A stretch of DNA of 64,000 nucleotides from Helicobacter trogontum. GTDB lineage: Bacteria; Campylobacterota; Campylobacteria; Campylobacterales; Helicobacteraceae. The DNA is taken from NCBI RefSeq assembly GCF_000765905.2, contig NZ_JRPL02000002.1, forward strand, positions 124,001 to 188,000, read 5' to 3'. Shown piece after piece: positions 53,576-63,346 of the stretch (the stretch's first letter is position 1; each line of letters starts with the position of its first letter). The notes below the pieces were generated by a model. That model was given only the letters and a program-made list of their open reading frames with translations, was not told where the DNA came from and made no database searches. A program made the position numbers and the translations under genes.

Positions 53576-54211
53576 TCACTTCAAACATATCTCAAAATTA
53601 GCTTCAGTTTTGTCTTTAACTTCTTCTAAACTTACACCTTCCATTAATTCAATAAGCTTCATACTCCCATTTTTAAACTCAAATACGCCAAGTTCTGTAA
53701 TAAGTTTATTGACTACATTTTTACCAGTTAAGGGCAGCGTACATGCTTTTTTAAGCTTACTTTCGCCATATTTATTTGTATGCTCCATAACAACAACGAT
53801 GCTTTTTGCCCCGCTGACTAAATCCATAGCCCCACCCATACCTTTTACCAATTTACCCGGTATCATGTAGTTTGCTAAATCTCCATTTTGAGATACTTCC
53901 ATAGCACCTAGAATTGCTAAGTCAATATGCCCTCCGCGTATCATGGCAAAACTCTCTGCACTATCAAAGAAGCTAGCCCCTTTTACTGCTGTAACAGTCT
54001 CTTTTCCCGCATTAATCAAATCTGCACAAACTTCATCTATCGTAGGATATGCTCCAATACCCAAAAGCCCATTTTCTGATTGTAAAAAAACTTCTAATTC
54101 CATTTTTTCTATCTCATCAGCAATAAGTGTGGGGATACCTATGCCAAGGTTAATATACATACCATCTTTAACTTCTTTTGCCGCTCTTTTTACAATGATT
54201 TCTTTTGACAT
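53576..54211 (-). CDS. scoB: Succinyl-CoA:3-ketoacid CoA-transferase subunit B
   Basis: This 211-residue beta subunit carries the catalytic glutamate in [27 protein letters not shown] and [34 protein letters not shown] are characteristic. With ScoA it moves CoA from succinyl-CoA to acetoacetate. It overlaps the scoA stop by one base (TAATG), so the subunits are made in step. Confidence 0.96.
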   Translation of the reverse strand: MSKEIIVKRAAKEVKDGMYINLGIGIPTLIADEIEKMELEVFLQSENGLLGIGAYPTIDEVCADLINAGKETVTAVKGASFFDSAESFAMIRGGHIDLAILGAMEVSQNGDLANYMIPGKLVKGMGGAMDLVSGAKSIVVVMEHTNKYGESKLKKACTLPLTGKNVVNKLITELGVFEFKNGSMKLIELMEGVSLEEVKDKTEANFEICLK

Positions 54212-54903
54212 TATGAATCCTTTCTTGTAATAACTTTTTCTATTCTTTTTTCAAAATTATTTCCCTTATAAACAAAATCTACATAAATACCGCTTAAATG
54301 TATGCTATCTGGATTAATCTCATCGACTACTTCTTCTACTTCTGCTATTGTAGTTTTACCCGCCATAGCACATAAGGGATTAAAATTTCTAGCGGTTTTA
54401 TTAAAGATTAGATTCCCATATTTATCCGCCTTTTGTGCTTTTACTAAGGCAAAATCCCCCGTGATAGCATGTTCTAATATATAGGTTTTACCATTAAAAT
54501 CTTTATGCTCTTTATTTTCTGCTACCAAAGTGCCAACACCTGTTGGGGTATAGAATGCGGCAATACCCGCTCCACCTGCCCTAAGCTGTTCTGCTAAAGT
54601 GCCTTGCGGGGTGAGTATCACTTCTAGCTCACCACTTATAAATTGCTTTTCAAAAGTTTTATTCTCACCAACATAAGAAGCAATAATAGTTTTAATCTGT
54701 CTATCATGCAGTAATATACCTAAACCAAAATCATCAACACCGCAATTATTACTCACAACGACAAGATTTTTTATCCCTAACTCTTTTATCTTTGCAATGC
54801 TATATTCTGGTATGCCACATAATCCAAAACCACCGACTAAAAGTGTATCGCCATCTTTAAGCTGCTTAAATGCTATATCTAGATTATCAATTATTTTATT
54901 CAT
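54211..54903 (-). CDS. scoA: Succinyl-CoA:3-ketoacid CoA-transferase subunit A
   Basis: This 230-residue alpha subunit has [20 protein letters not shown] (the glycine-rich CoA site) and [23 protein letters not shown]. With ScoB it activates acetoacetate to acetoacetyl-CoA in the cytoplasm, using succinyl-CoA and so bypassing part of the TCA cycle. GGGAGAATGT lies upstream of the ATG. It follows the thiolase gene by 15 bases. Confidence 0.96.
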   Translation of the reverse strand: MNKIIDNLDIAFKQLKDGDTLLVGGFGLCGIPEYSIAKIKELGIKNLVVVSNNCGVDDFGLGILLHDRQIKTIIASYVGENKTFEKQFISGELEVILTPQGTLAEQLRAGGAGIAAFYTPTGVGTLVAENKEHKDFNGKTYILEHAITGDFALVKAQKADKYGNLIFNKTARNFNPLCAMAGKTTIAEVEEVVDEINPDSIHLSGIYVDFVYKGNNFEKRIEKVITRKDS

Positions 54904-54918
54904 TACATTCTCCCATAT

Positions 54919-56097
54919 CTATATTATCTCAACCACACATGCAATGCCCTGTCCACCGCCGATACATAGGGTAGCTAATCCTAAATTCTTCTTATTTGCT
55001 CTTAACGCATAAATAAGGCTAATTAAGATTCTAGCCCCACTCGCACCTATTGGATGCCCTAATGCGATTGCACCACCATTAATATTTACTTTATTTATAT
55101 CCGCGCTTAACTCTTTCGTTGTTGCTAGGCTTTGTGCTGCAAAGGCTTCATTTGCTTCAATAATATCCATATCATTGATAGTAAGTTTTTGTTGTTGCAG
55201 GACTTTTTTAGCCGCAAAAGCCGCACCTATACCCATAATTGTAGAATCTACACCTATACTTGCAAAGCCTTTTATATTCGCTAATATAGGCAGATTTGAC
55301 TCTTTTGCCCTCTCTTTTTCGCATAATACAAGCATAGCCCCAGCATCATTAATACCTGATGAATTACCCGCTGTAACGCTACCATTTTTATCAAATGCGG
55401 GTTTTAACTTTGACAAAGATTCTATATTACAATCTTTTCGCACAAATTCATCTTCACTAAAGATTATCTCTTTTTTTCTATCATACACATTTAAGGGCAG
55501 AATCTCATCTTTAAATCTTCCCTCACTGATAGCCTTAGCTGCCCTTAATTGCGATTGCAGAGCATATTCATCTTGCTCCTGCCTTGAGATATTATATTTC
55601 TTAGCTAAGTTTTCCGCAGTAATCCCCATGTGATAGTCGTTAATAGCGCACCAAAGCCCATCTTTTATCATGCTATCACTTGTTTGCTGATGCCCCATTC
55701 TATAACCATTTCTTACATTTTCTAATAAAAATGGCGATAAAGACATGTTCTCAACACCACCGCTAAGAATCATATTTGAATATCCAAGCTTTATGGAATC
55801 ATATCCCAGCTGGATAGCCTTTAATCCAGACCCACAAACCATATTGACAACAAAAGCGGTTTTATCAAGTGGAATGCCACTATTTAAAAGCACCTGCCTT
55901 GCTAGATTCTGCCCTTGTGCGCTTTGTAATACATTGCCTAAAATCAGCTCATCTATATGGCTATGCTCTATGTTTAAATCTTTAATCAAAGCCCTGCAAA
56001 GTGTAGTCGCCATATTCTTTGCAGAAGTGTTTTTAAGTGTGCCTAAAAATGAACCAATAGCAGTCCTTTTAGCTGCCACTACCACAATTTCTCGCAT
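54919..56097 (-). CDS. Acetyl-CoA acetyltransferase (thiolase)
   Basis: This 392-residue thiolase splits acetoacetyl-CoA into two acetyl-CoA. The active Cys is in VNMVCGSGLKAIQ (about Cys88). GGAIALGHPIGASGARI supplies the catalytic His and CIGGGQGIACVV the second Cys. It is the first gene of the operon, with AGGAAAA before the ATG; the promoter should lie in 56098-56280. In H. pylori the orthologue is usually called fadA or atoB. Confidence 0.96.
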   Translation of the reverse strand: MREIVVVAAKRTAIGSFLGTLKNTSAKNMATTLCRALIKDLNIEHSHIDELILGNVLQSAQGQNLARQVLLNSGIPLDKTAFVVNMVCGSGLKAIQLGYDSIKLGYSNMILSGGVENMSLSPFLLENVRNGYRMGHQQTSDSMIKDGLWCAINDYHMGITAENLAKKYNISRQEQDEYALQSQLRAAKAISEGRFKDEILPLNVYDRKKEIIFSEDEFVRKDCNIESLSKLKPAFDKNGSVTAGNSSGINDAGAMLVLCEKERAKESNLPILANIKGFASIGVDSTIMGIGAAFAAKKVLQQQKLTINDMDIIEANEAFAAQSLATTKELSADINKVNINGGAIALGHPIGASGARILISLIYALRANKKNLGLATLCIGGGQGIACVVEII

Positions 56098-56280
56098 ATT
56101 TTTCCTTTAAATACTAATCTGTTTCTACAATAAAAAAATAAAGTTAATAACATTTGCGTTTTAAAAAAAGTAATCCATAGAATATATTTCATTTTTTCCA
56201 TAATGTTACATTTTTTTGATCGATGATTTTAATATTGCCTATAAGATTGTTCTATCCACTATTTTCATTCAAATTGTTAT

Positions 56281-57285
56281 TTATTTGCCATCAACAAGCA
56301 CACTCATACCCACACGTAAGCCTTCTATTTTTTGTGTTGGACGTGCTTCTATTTCAAATGTTTTCATATCATAATTTTGTGTGCTAGCCGTAGCTTTCCA
56401 TGTAGCAAAATCACCCATTGCGGCAATATAGGTAACGCGAAATTCCACTTCCTGATTTAATGCAGGTATAAAGCCCTTAAATGTGTTACCTTTCTGAAAT
56501 CGCTGCAAATGATTCTCATCAACACTTAAACGCAACCACGAATCATTTAAATCAAGCAACATAACAACAGGAAAACCACTAGGGGCAAGTTCTCCACTAT
56601 GTACCAAAATATTACTTACCTCGCCGTTGGCTGGTGCAAAAGCTTCAATGTCTTTTACATAAGCCTCTACTTCTTGAACTTGTCCTAATGCAGCTTTTTC
56701 TTTCTCTAATGCTGCTTTTTTTGCCTCATTTCGTGTACCACTTAAGGCAAGTTTATATTGCTGGTATGCTGTATTCTCATTATACTTTGCACTTTGATAG
56801 GCGGCAAATGCTTCATCTCGTCTTTGCAAACTCATTACGCCTTCATCATATAGCTGCTGTATTCTTTTATAAGTTTTTTCTGCTAGTTTTGCTTGTACGT
56901 TTGCAGCTTGCCACACGTCTTTCGCAGATTCTATAGTTTCATTACGTGTCCCACTGCGTGCCTCTTCATTTAATGCTTTAGCTGCTTCATATCCCGCTTG
57001 TGCTTGTGTGAGTTTTGCTTCAAGTTCGGGACTTTTGATGGTAAAGACTACATCCCCTTTTTTTACCATGTCGCCTTTACGCACTAAAATCTCATCAATA
57101 CGCCCTGCAAGTTTTGAGCTTACGCTGTATTCTTTTGCACTTATTTGTCCTTGAAAAATTTGTTTTTTAGGGAGATATGCACGATAAAAAGTGCCAACAA
57201 GCCATATTATAATAAGTGCAGATGCAACAACAATAAATACAATAGAAGCCAATTTTTTCTTATCTTTCATAATTTCTTGCAGCAT
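56281..57285 (-). CDS. HlyD-family membrane fusion (periplasmic adaptor) protein
   Basis: This 334-residue adaptor has an N-terminal inner-membrane helix (LASIVFIVVASALIIIWLVGTFY), a biotinyl-lipoyl half motif (ISAKEYSVSSKLAGRIDEILVRKGDMVKKGDVVFTI), a long helical hairpin (about 90-205) and the second lipoyl half (IEAFAPANGEVSNILVHSGELAPSGFPVVMLL). It links an inner-membrane pump to TolC. AGGGAGAG precedes the ATG. It follows the TolC-like gene by 14 bases. In H. pylori, as I recall, ABC-2 type permeases follow this pair (HP1489-HP1486); here the next gene is the thiolase. Confidence 0.9.
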   Translation of the reverse strand: MLQEIMKDKKKLASIVFIVVASALIIIWLVGTFYRAYLPKKQIFQGQISAKEYSVSSKLAGRIDEILVRKGDMVKKGDVVFTIKSPELEAKLTQAQAGYEAAKALNEEARSGTRNETIESAKDVWQAANVQAKLAEKTYKRIQQLYDEGVMSLQRRDEAFAAYQSAKYNENTAYQQYKLALSGTRNEAKKAALEKEKAALGQVQEVEAYVKDIEAFAPANGEVSNILVHSGELAPSGFPVVMLLDLNDSWLRLSVDENHLQRFQKGNTFKGFIPALNQEVEFRVTYIAAMGDFATWKATASTQNYDMKTFEIEARPTQKIEGLRVGMSVLVDGK

Positions 57286-57299
57286 GTTCTCTCCCTATT

Positions 57300-58820
57300 T
57301 TATTTTTGCTTTGCAAAGAATGTATCAAGATCACCACTTAGGGCTTGTAACTTTGCAAAAGCAACGATGATTTTATAAGCTACACTTTTTTGCTCAACCA
57401 TAACAGAATCGAGCGTATTCCTTGCATCTACAACCAAATCACTTGTTACAAGCCCTTGTGAAAATGCCCTCTCTTTTAATCGTAAATTTTCTTTTGCAAG
57501 AGCAATACTTGAGTTAAGAGCTTCATAATTTTCTTTGTAGAGTTCAATCTGTTTGTAGGTTGTTTTGACAAGCAATTCCATTTTTTGCACTGCTTCTATC
57601 TCAAGTGCACTTGCTTGCATTTGCATGATTTTTGCTCCCTGATACTTTTGCAGTCTTCCTTGTGGGCTAAGTAGTGTCCATTTTGCCGCGACTCCTGCAT
57701 ACCAATTTGGCATCATTTGCTCCATTTTTGATCTATTATCAGTTACTATAAAGGATGCAAAAGCACCGATTTTTGGTGTAAATTGACCAAGCTCTAATCG
57801 TTTTGTGTAATCTGCCATCGTGATTTTATTATGTGCAATTTGTAGGGCAGGATAAGTTTTTAGCGTTGCTTCTATGTAATACTTGAGTGATTTTAACTCC
57901 ATATTTGGATTGACGACTAAACCTGAAGTTGGATTGGACTCTGTTATTTGTAAAATGCTATCAAGTGTAAAATTTGCTATATCAAGTGCATTTTCTGCAT
58001 TTTTTCTTTGGTTTTTAGCTTTATCATAGGCTACTTGTGCGCCAAGTAATTCAATATCTGCAATCTGTCCTAGTTTGTGAAGTTTTTTTGAATTTTCATA
58101 GTGTTTTAATGCACTTTCCTCTGTAGATTGTAATACGCCAAGTGTCTCTCTTGCAAGGACAACACTATAATAAATCGTTACAAGCTCTTCAAAAGTTGCC
58201 AATTCTTTAAGTCTTAAGGCTTGATAGGAATCTCTTAAGGCAATTTTAGCAAGTTTATTACCATAATACCTAGCTCCTCCCGTGTAGAGCGGATATAGTA
58301 TATTCAATGCGCCAATGACAACATCTTGCTCTAAAAGTGTAATAGGCGTACCATAGAGTTGCAAGAGTGAGACCAATTGCCCTCCTATTTGTCCTATTTG
58401 ACCGCTTTGTCCTGCTAGATTTTGTGCATCTTGTAATGCCTGATTATATTGTGTTCTATCATGGATTAGATCGATTTGAACCTTATTTCCAAGATGAAGG
58501 TATAAGGCGTTTAGATCGATTTGTGGTAAATATGATAGTTTTGCTGCCAGATTTAGCTTTTCCATATTTTGTGTATTTAGATATTGTGCTTTTATACCTT
58601 GATTACTGTGCAACACACTTTGCCATGCCTCATAAATGCTCACTTGATTGCTCGTATTTTTTATATTTTTGGAATCTGCTTGTTGTGCAGCTATATAACT
58701 GGATTGTATGGAGGATTTTCTTGTGTGTGTATCATTTTTGAGTGGGGTTTTATTAGCATAGCATATAGATGATAGTACAAGAATTAGCAATACACCCACG
58801 ACATATTTGCAATTACTCAT
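57300..58820 (-). CDS. TolC-family outer membrane efflux protein
   Basis: This protein of about 506 residues has a signal peptide (YVVGVLLILVLSSICYA) and two OEP repeats. The first starts with VSIYEAWQSVLHSNQGIKAQYLN and the second near ALQIAHNKITMADYTKRLELGQFTPKIGAFAS. Long helices with Leu/Ala heptads follow each, as expected for the alpha-barrel tunnel. It would form the outer-membrane exit channel for the adjacent HlyD protein. The ATG at 58820 has GAGGG upstream; the upstream in-frame ATG at 58874 does not. Confidence 0.9.
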   Translation of the reverse strand: MSNCKYVVGVLLILVLSSICYANKTPLKNDTHTRKSSIQSSYIAAQQADSKNIKNTSNQVSIYEAWQSVLHSNQGIKAQYLNTQNMEKLNLAAKLSYLPQIDLNALYLHLGNKVQIDLIHDRTQYNQALQDAQNLAGQSGQIGQIGGQLVSLLQLYGTPITLLEQDVVIGALNILYPLYTGGARYYGNKLAKIALRDSYQALRLKELATFEELVTIYYSVVLARETLGVLQSTEESALKHYENSKKLHKLGQIADIELLGAQVAYDKAKNQRKNAENALDIANFTLDSILQITESNPTSGLVVNPNMELKSLKYYIEATLKTYPALQIAHNKITMADYTKRLELGQFTPKIGAFASFIVTDNRSKMEQMMPNWYAGVAAKWTLLSPQGRLQKYQGAKIMQMQASALEIEAVQKMELLVKTTYKQIELYKENYEALNSSIALAKENLRLKERAFSQGLVTSDLVVDARNTLDSVMVEQKSVAYKIIVAFAKLQALSGDLDTFFAKQK

Positions 58821-59051
58821 TTCTAAACCCTCACAATAACACACATATAAATATATAATGCTGATTATAGTCAATCTTCAACAATAAAGGATTTATATAC
58901 TCATTTTTGCTGTTATAAATATAATATTTATTGTCCAAAATACTTATATTGAATGGAATTTACATATTACAAATTGCAAGTGTTTGCTATCTGATAAAAT
59001 GGCAGATAACAAAATTTTAGTATAGAATCTCGTATTTGAGATTCCCTTTGA

Positions 59052-59147
59052 TAGGCTCAGTTTTATTTAACTAAATAGGAAGCCTCTTTATTTAGTAGAT
59101 CACCTGCATGCAATAAATAGGCTCACATAAGACTAAATCTACTAGGG
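59052..59147 (-). other. Structured 3' region of rnj with nested inverted repeats
   Basis: Directly after the rnj stop, TAGTAGAT (59093-59100) pairs with ATCTACTA (59137-59144). Further on, AGGCT (about 59053-59057) pairs with AGCCT (59081-59085) around an inner TATTTA-AC-TAAATA. There is no clear U run in the minus direction. It may be a terminator or a site used to regulate or process the rnj transcript. Confidence 0.4.
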
Positions 59148-61388
59148 TTAGAGATTATTGCTATTTTCATTGAGCATAGATTCTAGTGGTGCATTTACCA
59201 CGTTGTTTTCTTGATGTGGGGCATTTTGTGCCATTTTTTGTCGCACTTCACCATCTATTAAAACATTGACTAAAATCGCTGGATATTTTTTAAATCGTTT
59301 GAAAAGCAATTTTCGCAATACACTAAATAAATCATTTTCTAGGCTTTTTGCATCCTTAAAAATGGTTGGCTTTGCATTGCCAAAGTGCATATGAATATTA
59401 TCCATAATAAATTTTGCTAGTTCCACCTCTTCTTTTTGTCCTAAGATTCCAAATACATTGATTCTGTGTTCTAGAATCTTTTTTCTTTGCATATCCATAC
59501 GTAGGGTTAAAATAAAGATTCCATCATTTGCAAGTAGGTTTCGCTCATTTATTACATCATTATCAATGTGTCTATTTGCTTGATTATCTACACAACTCTT
59601 ACCTGTTCGTACAGATTTTACCTTACGCATATAATTTGGATTGACTTCAATTTGGTCGCCATCTTCCATAAGATAGATATTTTTTTCTAGCACACCACAA
59701 GCAATGGCTGTTTGTTTATGTTTTGCGATATGGTTATACTCACCATGCACAGGCAAGAAAAACTTAGGTTTAATTAAACGTAACATAAGCTTTTGTTCCT
59801 CCTGTGCAGCATGTCCACTCACATGGATTTCACTAAAGTCTTGATAGGCAACTTTTGCTCCAGCTTTCATAATGAGATTAATGACTGCTGATACACTACC
59901 CTCGTTACCTGGGATTGCTTTTGCAGATAAAATCACCATATCTGTGGGTTTAATTTTAATATGTCTGTGCTCATCAGTTGCCATACGATACAAGGCACTC
60001 ATTGTTTCGCCTTGACTCCCAGTTGTTACAATAAGCACCTCTTCATCAGGATATTGTAATACCTCATGTGCTTCAATAAATACATTATTTGGTAAATCAA
60101 TATAGCCCAATTCTCTTGCAATATCAAGATTTTTCTCCATTGATCGTCCAATGACGGCAACCTTACGATTATATTTTAGCCCATATGAAATGGCTTGATA
60201 TACTCTATGGATATTTGAACTAAACGTGCTCATAATAACCCTTCCAGTTGCATTTTTAAAGAGGTTATCAAAAGTTGGTCCTACACTTGCCTCACTTGGG
60301 GTTACGCCACTTTTATGAGAATTTGTAGAATCACTTAGAAGCAGCATAACGCCCTCTTCACCATAGTGTGCTAATCTGTGCAAATCTGTAGGCAAATTAT
60401 CAATAGGTGTGTGATCGATTTTAAAATCACCAGTATGCATAATGACACCCGCTTCTGTGCGAATGGCTAATGCAGAGCTATCAATAATGCTATGCGTGAT
60501 ATGAATCCACTCGATCTCAAAATCCCCAATACGCACAGGACTTCTTTTCTCTACAATGTGAAATAGTGATTTATATTGCTTTAAGCCATGTTCTTCAAAT
60601 TTATTGCCAACAAGTCCTAATGCTAATGGTGTGCCATAAAGTGGAAATTGAAATTGTTTGTAAAAATATGGGACTGCACCAATATGATCTTCATGTGCAT
60701 GTGTAATCACAACTGCTGCAATTTTATTCTTAATACTTTGGATATAGTGAAAATCTGGGATCAAGATATCAACTCCTGGCATACTATCATCAGGAAAACT
60801 CATACCAATATCAATAATAATTGCACTTTTTTCAGTTTCAATCACTGTCATATTACCGCCAATCTCCCCAAGTCCACCAAGTGGAGTGATGCGAACTTTT
60901 GCATTTGTGTTGAGGTTAAGTTTGTGGTGAGGGTTTAAGGAACCTTTTTGAATCTTTGTATTTACCTCAACTCCCTTTTTTAAATCTTTATGAAATGAAA
61001 GATTCCCTTTTTCAGTTGGTGCTTTGATTTTACGCGTACCATCTTCATGCTTTTCATCTTCATGTCTTTCTTTTCTTTGACGTGCCGCATGTTTATTTTC
61101 ACCAACCCACTTTCTATTTTCTATTGCATTTGCATCTTTTGTATATTCGCTTTTAAATTGTGGTTTGAAATTACGCTTTTTATGCTCATTTGCAGAACGC
61201 GTATTGAAATCTTCTGTTGTTTGCATTGGGTTTTTATTGGAGCGTGGTTTTCGCGTATGTATATTATGCTTTTCGCTTTTTTGTGTATCTGTATGCGGCA
61301 ACTTTACGCGTTTTTTTTGTTGATTATTTGTTATATGCTCCTGTTGTCCCTCACTACTATTTTGTGTATATTCTTGTGTATCATTCAT
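59148..61388 (-). CDS. rnj: Ribonuclease J with long N-terminal extension
   Basis: RNase J is the main mRNA-degrading enzyme of Helicobacter, with endo- and 5'-exonuclease activity. The metallo-beta-lactamase motif HAHEDH is at 230-235, then the beta-CASP domain (SDSTNSHKSGVTPSE, TGSQGETMSALYRMA) and a C-terminal domain. The protein has 746 residues. The first 150 or so are a basic, Lys/Arg/Asn-rich, low-complexity extension, about 155 residues longer than B. subtilis RNase J1. H. pylori RNase J also has such an extension. The start codon overlaps the ksgA stop by one base (TAATG), with AAAAAGGATAA as ribosome binding site. Confidence 0.96.
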   Translation of the reverse strand: MNDTQEYTQNSSEGQQEHITNNQQKKRVKLPHTDTQKSEKHNIHTRKPRSNKNPMQTTEDFNTRSANEHKKRNFKPQFKSEYTKDANAIENRKWVGENKHAARQRKERHEDEKHEDGTRKIKAPTEKGNLSFHKDLKKGVEVNTKIQKGSLNPHHKLNLNTNAKVRITPLGGLGEIGGNMTVIETEKSAIIIDIGMSFPDDSMPGVDILIPDFHYIQSIKNKIAAVVITHAHEDHIGAVPYFYKQFQFPLYGTPLALGLVGNKFEEHGLKQYKSLFHIVEKRSPVRIGDFEIEWIHITHSIIDSSALAIRTEAGVIMHTGDFKIDHTPIDNLPTDLHRLAHYGEEGVMLLLSDSTNSHKSGVTPSEASVGPTFDNLFKNATGRVIMSTFSSNIHRVYQAISYGLKYNRKVAVIGRSMEKNLDIARELGYIDLPNNVFIEAHEVLQYPDEEVLIVTTGSQGETMSALYRMATDEHRHIKIKPTDMVILSAKAIPGNEGSVSAVINLIMKAGAKVAYQDFSEIHVSGHAAQEEQKLMLRLIKPKFFLPVHGEYNHIAKHKQTAIACGVLEKNIYLMEDGDQIEVNPNYMRKVKSVRTGKSCVDNQANRHIDNDVINERNLLANDGIFILTLRMDMQRKKILEHRINVFGILGQKEEVELAKFIMDNIHMHFGNAKPTIFKDAKSLENDLFSVLRKLLFKRFKKYPAILVNVLIDGEVRQKMAQNAPHQENNVVNAPLESMLNENSNNL

Positions 61389-62377
61389 TATTTATCCTTT
61401 TTTATAGCATTACATATACGCAACATGTCGCAATATGTCTGTAAGCCTATTTCATGTGCTCTTACATCATTATCTAATTGCACTGCTTGAAAAATCTGGG
61501 TAAGCATTGCCTTATTTTCAATCTTGTCCCATTGCATAAGGTTTGTAAAAAGCTTCTTACGCGGTGCAAGAAATGCAAAATGCAATAAAGTTTCTAAGTC
61601 TTGTGTATAACAACACTCACCACGTTTAAAACAAAATACAGCTGATTCTACTTTTGGTGGTGGGTTAAATGCTTCTTTTGGTACAGAAAAAAGATAGGAC
61701 ACATCGCCAAAAGATTGTGCTAAGATGCTGAGACTGCAATATGCACTCTCCTTTTGTTTTGCACAAAATTTCTGTGCCACCTCTTTTTGTGTCATCACAA
61801 GAAATCCCTTACAATGCGTGTCTTTTAAGGCTTTCAGTATAATTGCAGTTGCAATATAATAAGGGAGATTTGAAACCAAAAAATAATCACTATTAAGCAA
61901 GTACCCATCACTATGCTGCACTTTAAGTGCATCGGCTTGCACGAGCTGTAATCGCTTTGTTTCTATCTCTGTATGATAGTTTTTTTGTGCCTGTGCAATT
62001 AAAGCATAATCGATCTCATACGCCAAAAGGCTATACTTGCTCAAAAGTCTTTTGGTTAAATCGCCCAAGCCAATCCCTACTTCAATTAACTGCACATTGT
62101 TATCAATTTGTTTTACAATGTCAGAGGGAATGGATTGGAAGATTCTATCAAGTATTACAGAATCATGCAAAAAGTGCTGCCCCAAACTTTTCTTGTGATG
62201 AAATTGTGGTTCATTGTTTTGCATTTTGATATGTTTTTTTGCTGCATGCTTTCGTGTTTGTTGTAGTTGAGTGTTTGTGCCTAATTCTTGCTTATGGTGC
62301 ATGGACTTTGCATTGAACCCTAAAGCATGAGGTAGGGCAAAAGATTTTGTAATGTAAGATTTTGGAGTATCTTGCAT
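61388..62377 (-). CDS. ksgA: 16S rRNA dimethyladenosine transferase KsgA
   Basis: KsgA dimethylates two adenines near the 3' end of 16S rRNA. The conserved KKSLGQHFLHD starts at about residue 62, followed by LIEVGIGLGDLTKRLL (motif I), the NLPYYIAT catalytic motif (N-L-P-Y) and PKEAFNPPPKVESAV. The protein has 329 residues, because about 50 extra residues, rich in His, Lys and Gln, precede the normal start. An internal Met near residue 52 has no ribosome binding site, while GGGAG lies before the ATG at 62377, so the extension is probably translated. It is coupled to rnj. Confidence 0.94.
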   Translation of the reverse strand: MQDTPKSYITKSFALPHALGFNAKSMHHKQELGTNTQLQQTRKHAAKKHIKMQNNEPQFHHKKSLGQHFLHDSVILDRIFQSIPSDIVKQIDNNVQLIEVGIGLGDLTKRLLSKYSLLAYEIDYALIAQAQKNYHTEIETKRLQLVQADALKVQHSDGYLLNSDYFLVSNLPYYIATAIILKALKDTHCKGFLVMTQKEVAQKFCAKQKESAYCSLSILAQSFGDVSYLFSVPKEAFNPPPKVESAVFCFKRGECCYTQDLETLLHFAFLAPRKKLFTNLMQWDKIENKAMLTQIFQAVQLDNDVRAHEIGLQTYCDMLRICNAIKKDK

Positions 62378-62508
62378 TAATGTCTCCCATTTATTGCGTT
62401 TTACTTATGTCAATCATGTTGGTTAAAGACTACAGCTTTAAACTTATTTCTACTATGTGACTATCTTTATCTTGTAAATAATTAGCTAAACTTATGACTT
62501 AATCGCGT

Positions 62509-62514
62509 TATAAT
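62509..62514 (+). promoter_or_regulatory. Probable -10 element of hisF
   Basis: TATAAT preceded by GCGT lies 55 bases before the hisF ATG. A second AT-rich stretch follows directly. Confidence 0.45.
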
Positions 62515-62569
62515 ATTATTCTTTCATTGAAATTATAACGATTTTTCAATATGAAGTAAAGGGGATATA

Positions 62570-63346
62570 ATGACAAATTTAGCAAAAAGGATTATTCCTT
62601 GTCTTGACATTAAAGATGGAAGAGTTGTTAAGGGTGTAAATTTTGTGGAATTAAAAGATGCTGGGGATCCACTTGAGGTGGCAAAGCGATACAATGATTG
62701 TGGTGCAGATGAGCTTGTGTTTTTAGACATTAATGCTTCTTTTGAGGGACGCAAGGCAACACTAAAAGTTATAGAATCTATTGCTAGAGAAGTATTTATT
62801 CCGCTTACTATTGGGGGCGGTATTAGCACACTTGAAGATATTAGTAACCTCTTGGATGCAGGTTGTGATAAAGTTAGCCTTAATTCATCAGCTATTAAGA
62901 ATCCAGATTTTATAAATGAGGGTGCAGAAAAATTTGGCTCACAATGTATTGTGATTGCAATTGATGTGAAAAAGAGAGAGGATGGAAGTATTGGTGTCTT
63001 TACGCATGGCGGACGACATGATAGTGGGTTGGATATGCAGGTATGGTTACAGGAAGTGGAGCGAAGAGGGGCAGGTGAGATTTTATTAACGAGCATGGAT
63101 ACTGATGGCACAAAGGCTGGTTTTGATATAGAAAAGTTAAAAATTGCTATGGAGTGTTGTGATTTGCCACTTATTGCTAGTGGTGGAGCAGGTTCTATGG
63201 AGCATATTTTGGAGGCGTTTAAGATAGGTGTTGATGCCGCACTCGCAGCGAGTATTTTTCACTATAAAGAGGTGGAAATAGAATCTTTAAAACATTTTTT
63301 AGCACAGCATAATATACCTGTACGTTTGAAATATGCACAAGCGTGA
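62570..63346 (+). CDS. hisF: Imidazole glycerol phosphate synthase cyclase subunit
   Basis: HisF closes the imidazole ring in histidine synthesis, using ammonia from HisH. At 258 residues the TIM barrel is complete, with catalytic Asp in [15 protein letters not shown] and in IVIAIDVKK, and the phosphate-binding loops IGGGIS and [20 protein letters not shown] precedes the ATG. It stands alone here; hisH and the rest of the pathway must lie elsewhere. H. pylori lacks histidine synthesis, so its presence points away from the gastric species. Confidence 0.97.
   Translation: MTNLAKRIIPCLDIKDGRVVKGVNFVELKDAGDPLEVAKRYNDCGADELVFLDINASFEGRKATLKVIESIAREVFIPLTIGGGISTLEDISNLLDAGCDKVSLNSSAIKNPDFINEGAEKFGSQCIVIAIDVKKREDGSIGVFTHGGRHDSGLDMQVWLQEVERRGAGEILLTSMDTDGTKAGFDIEKLKIAMECCDLPLIASGGAGSMEHILEAFKIGVDAALAASIFHYKEVEIESLKHFLAQHNIPVRLKYAQA

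Noticed and set aside
62533-63111. A 192-codon minus-strand frame.
   Set aside because: It is antisense to hisF, which is complete and certain.
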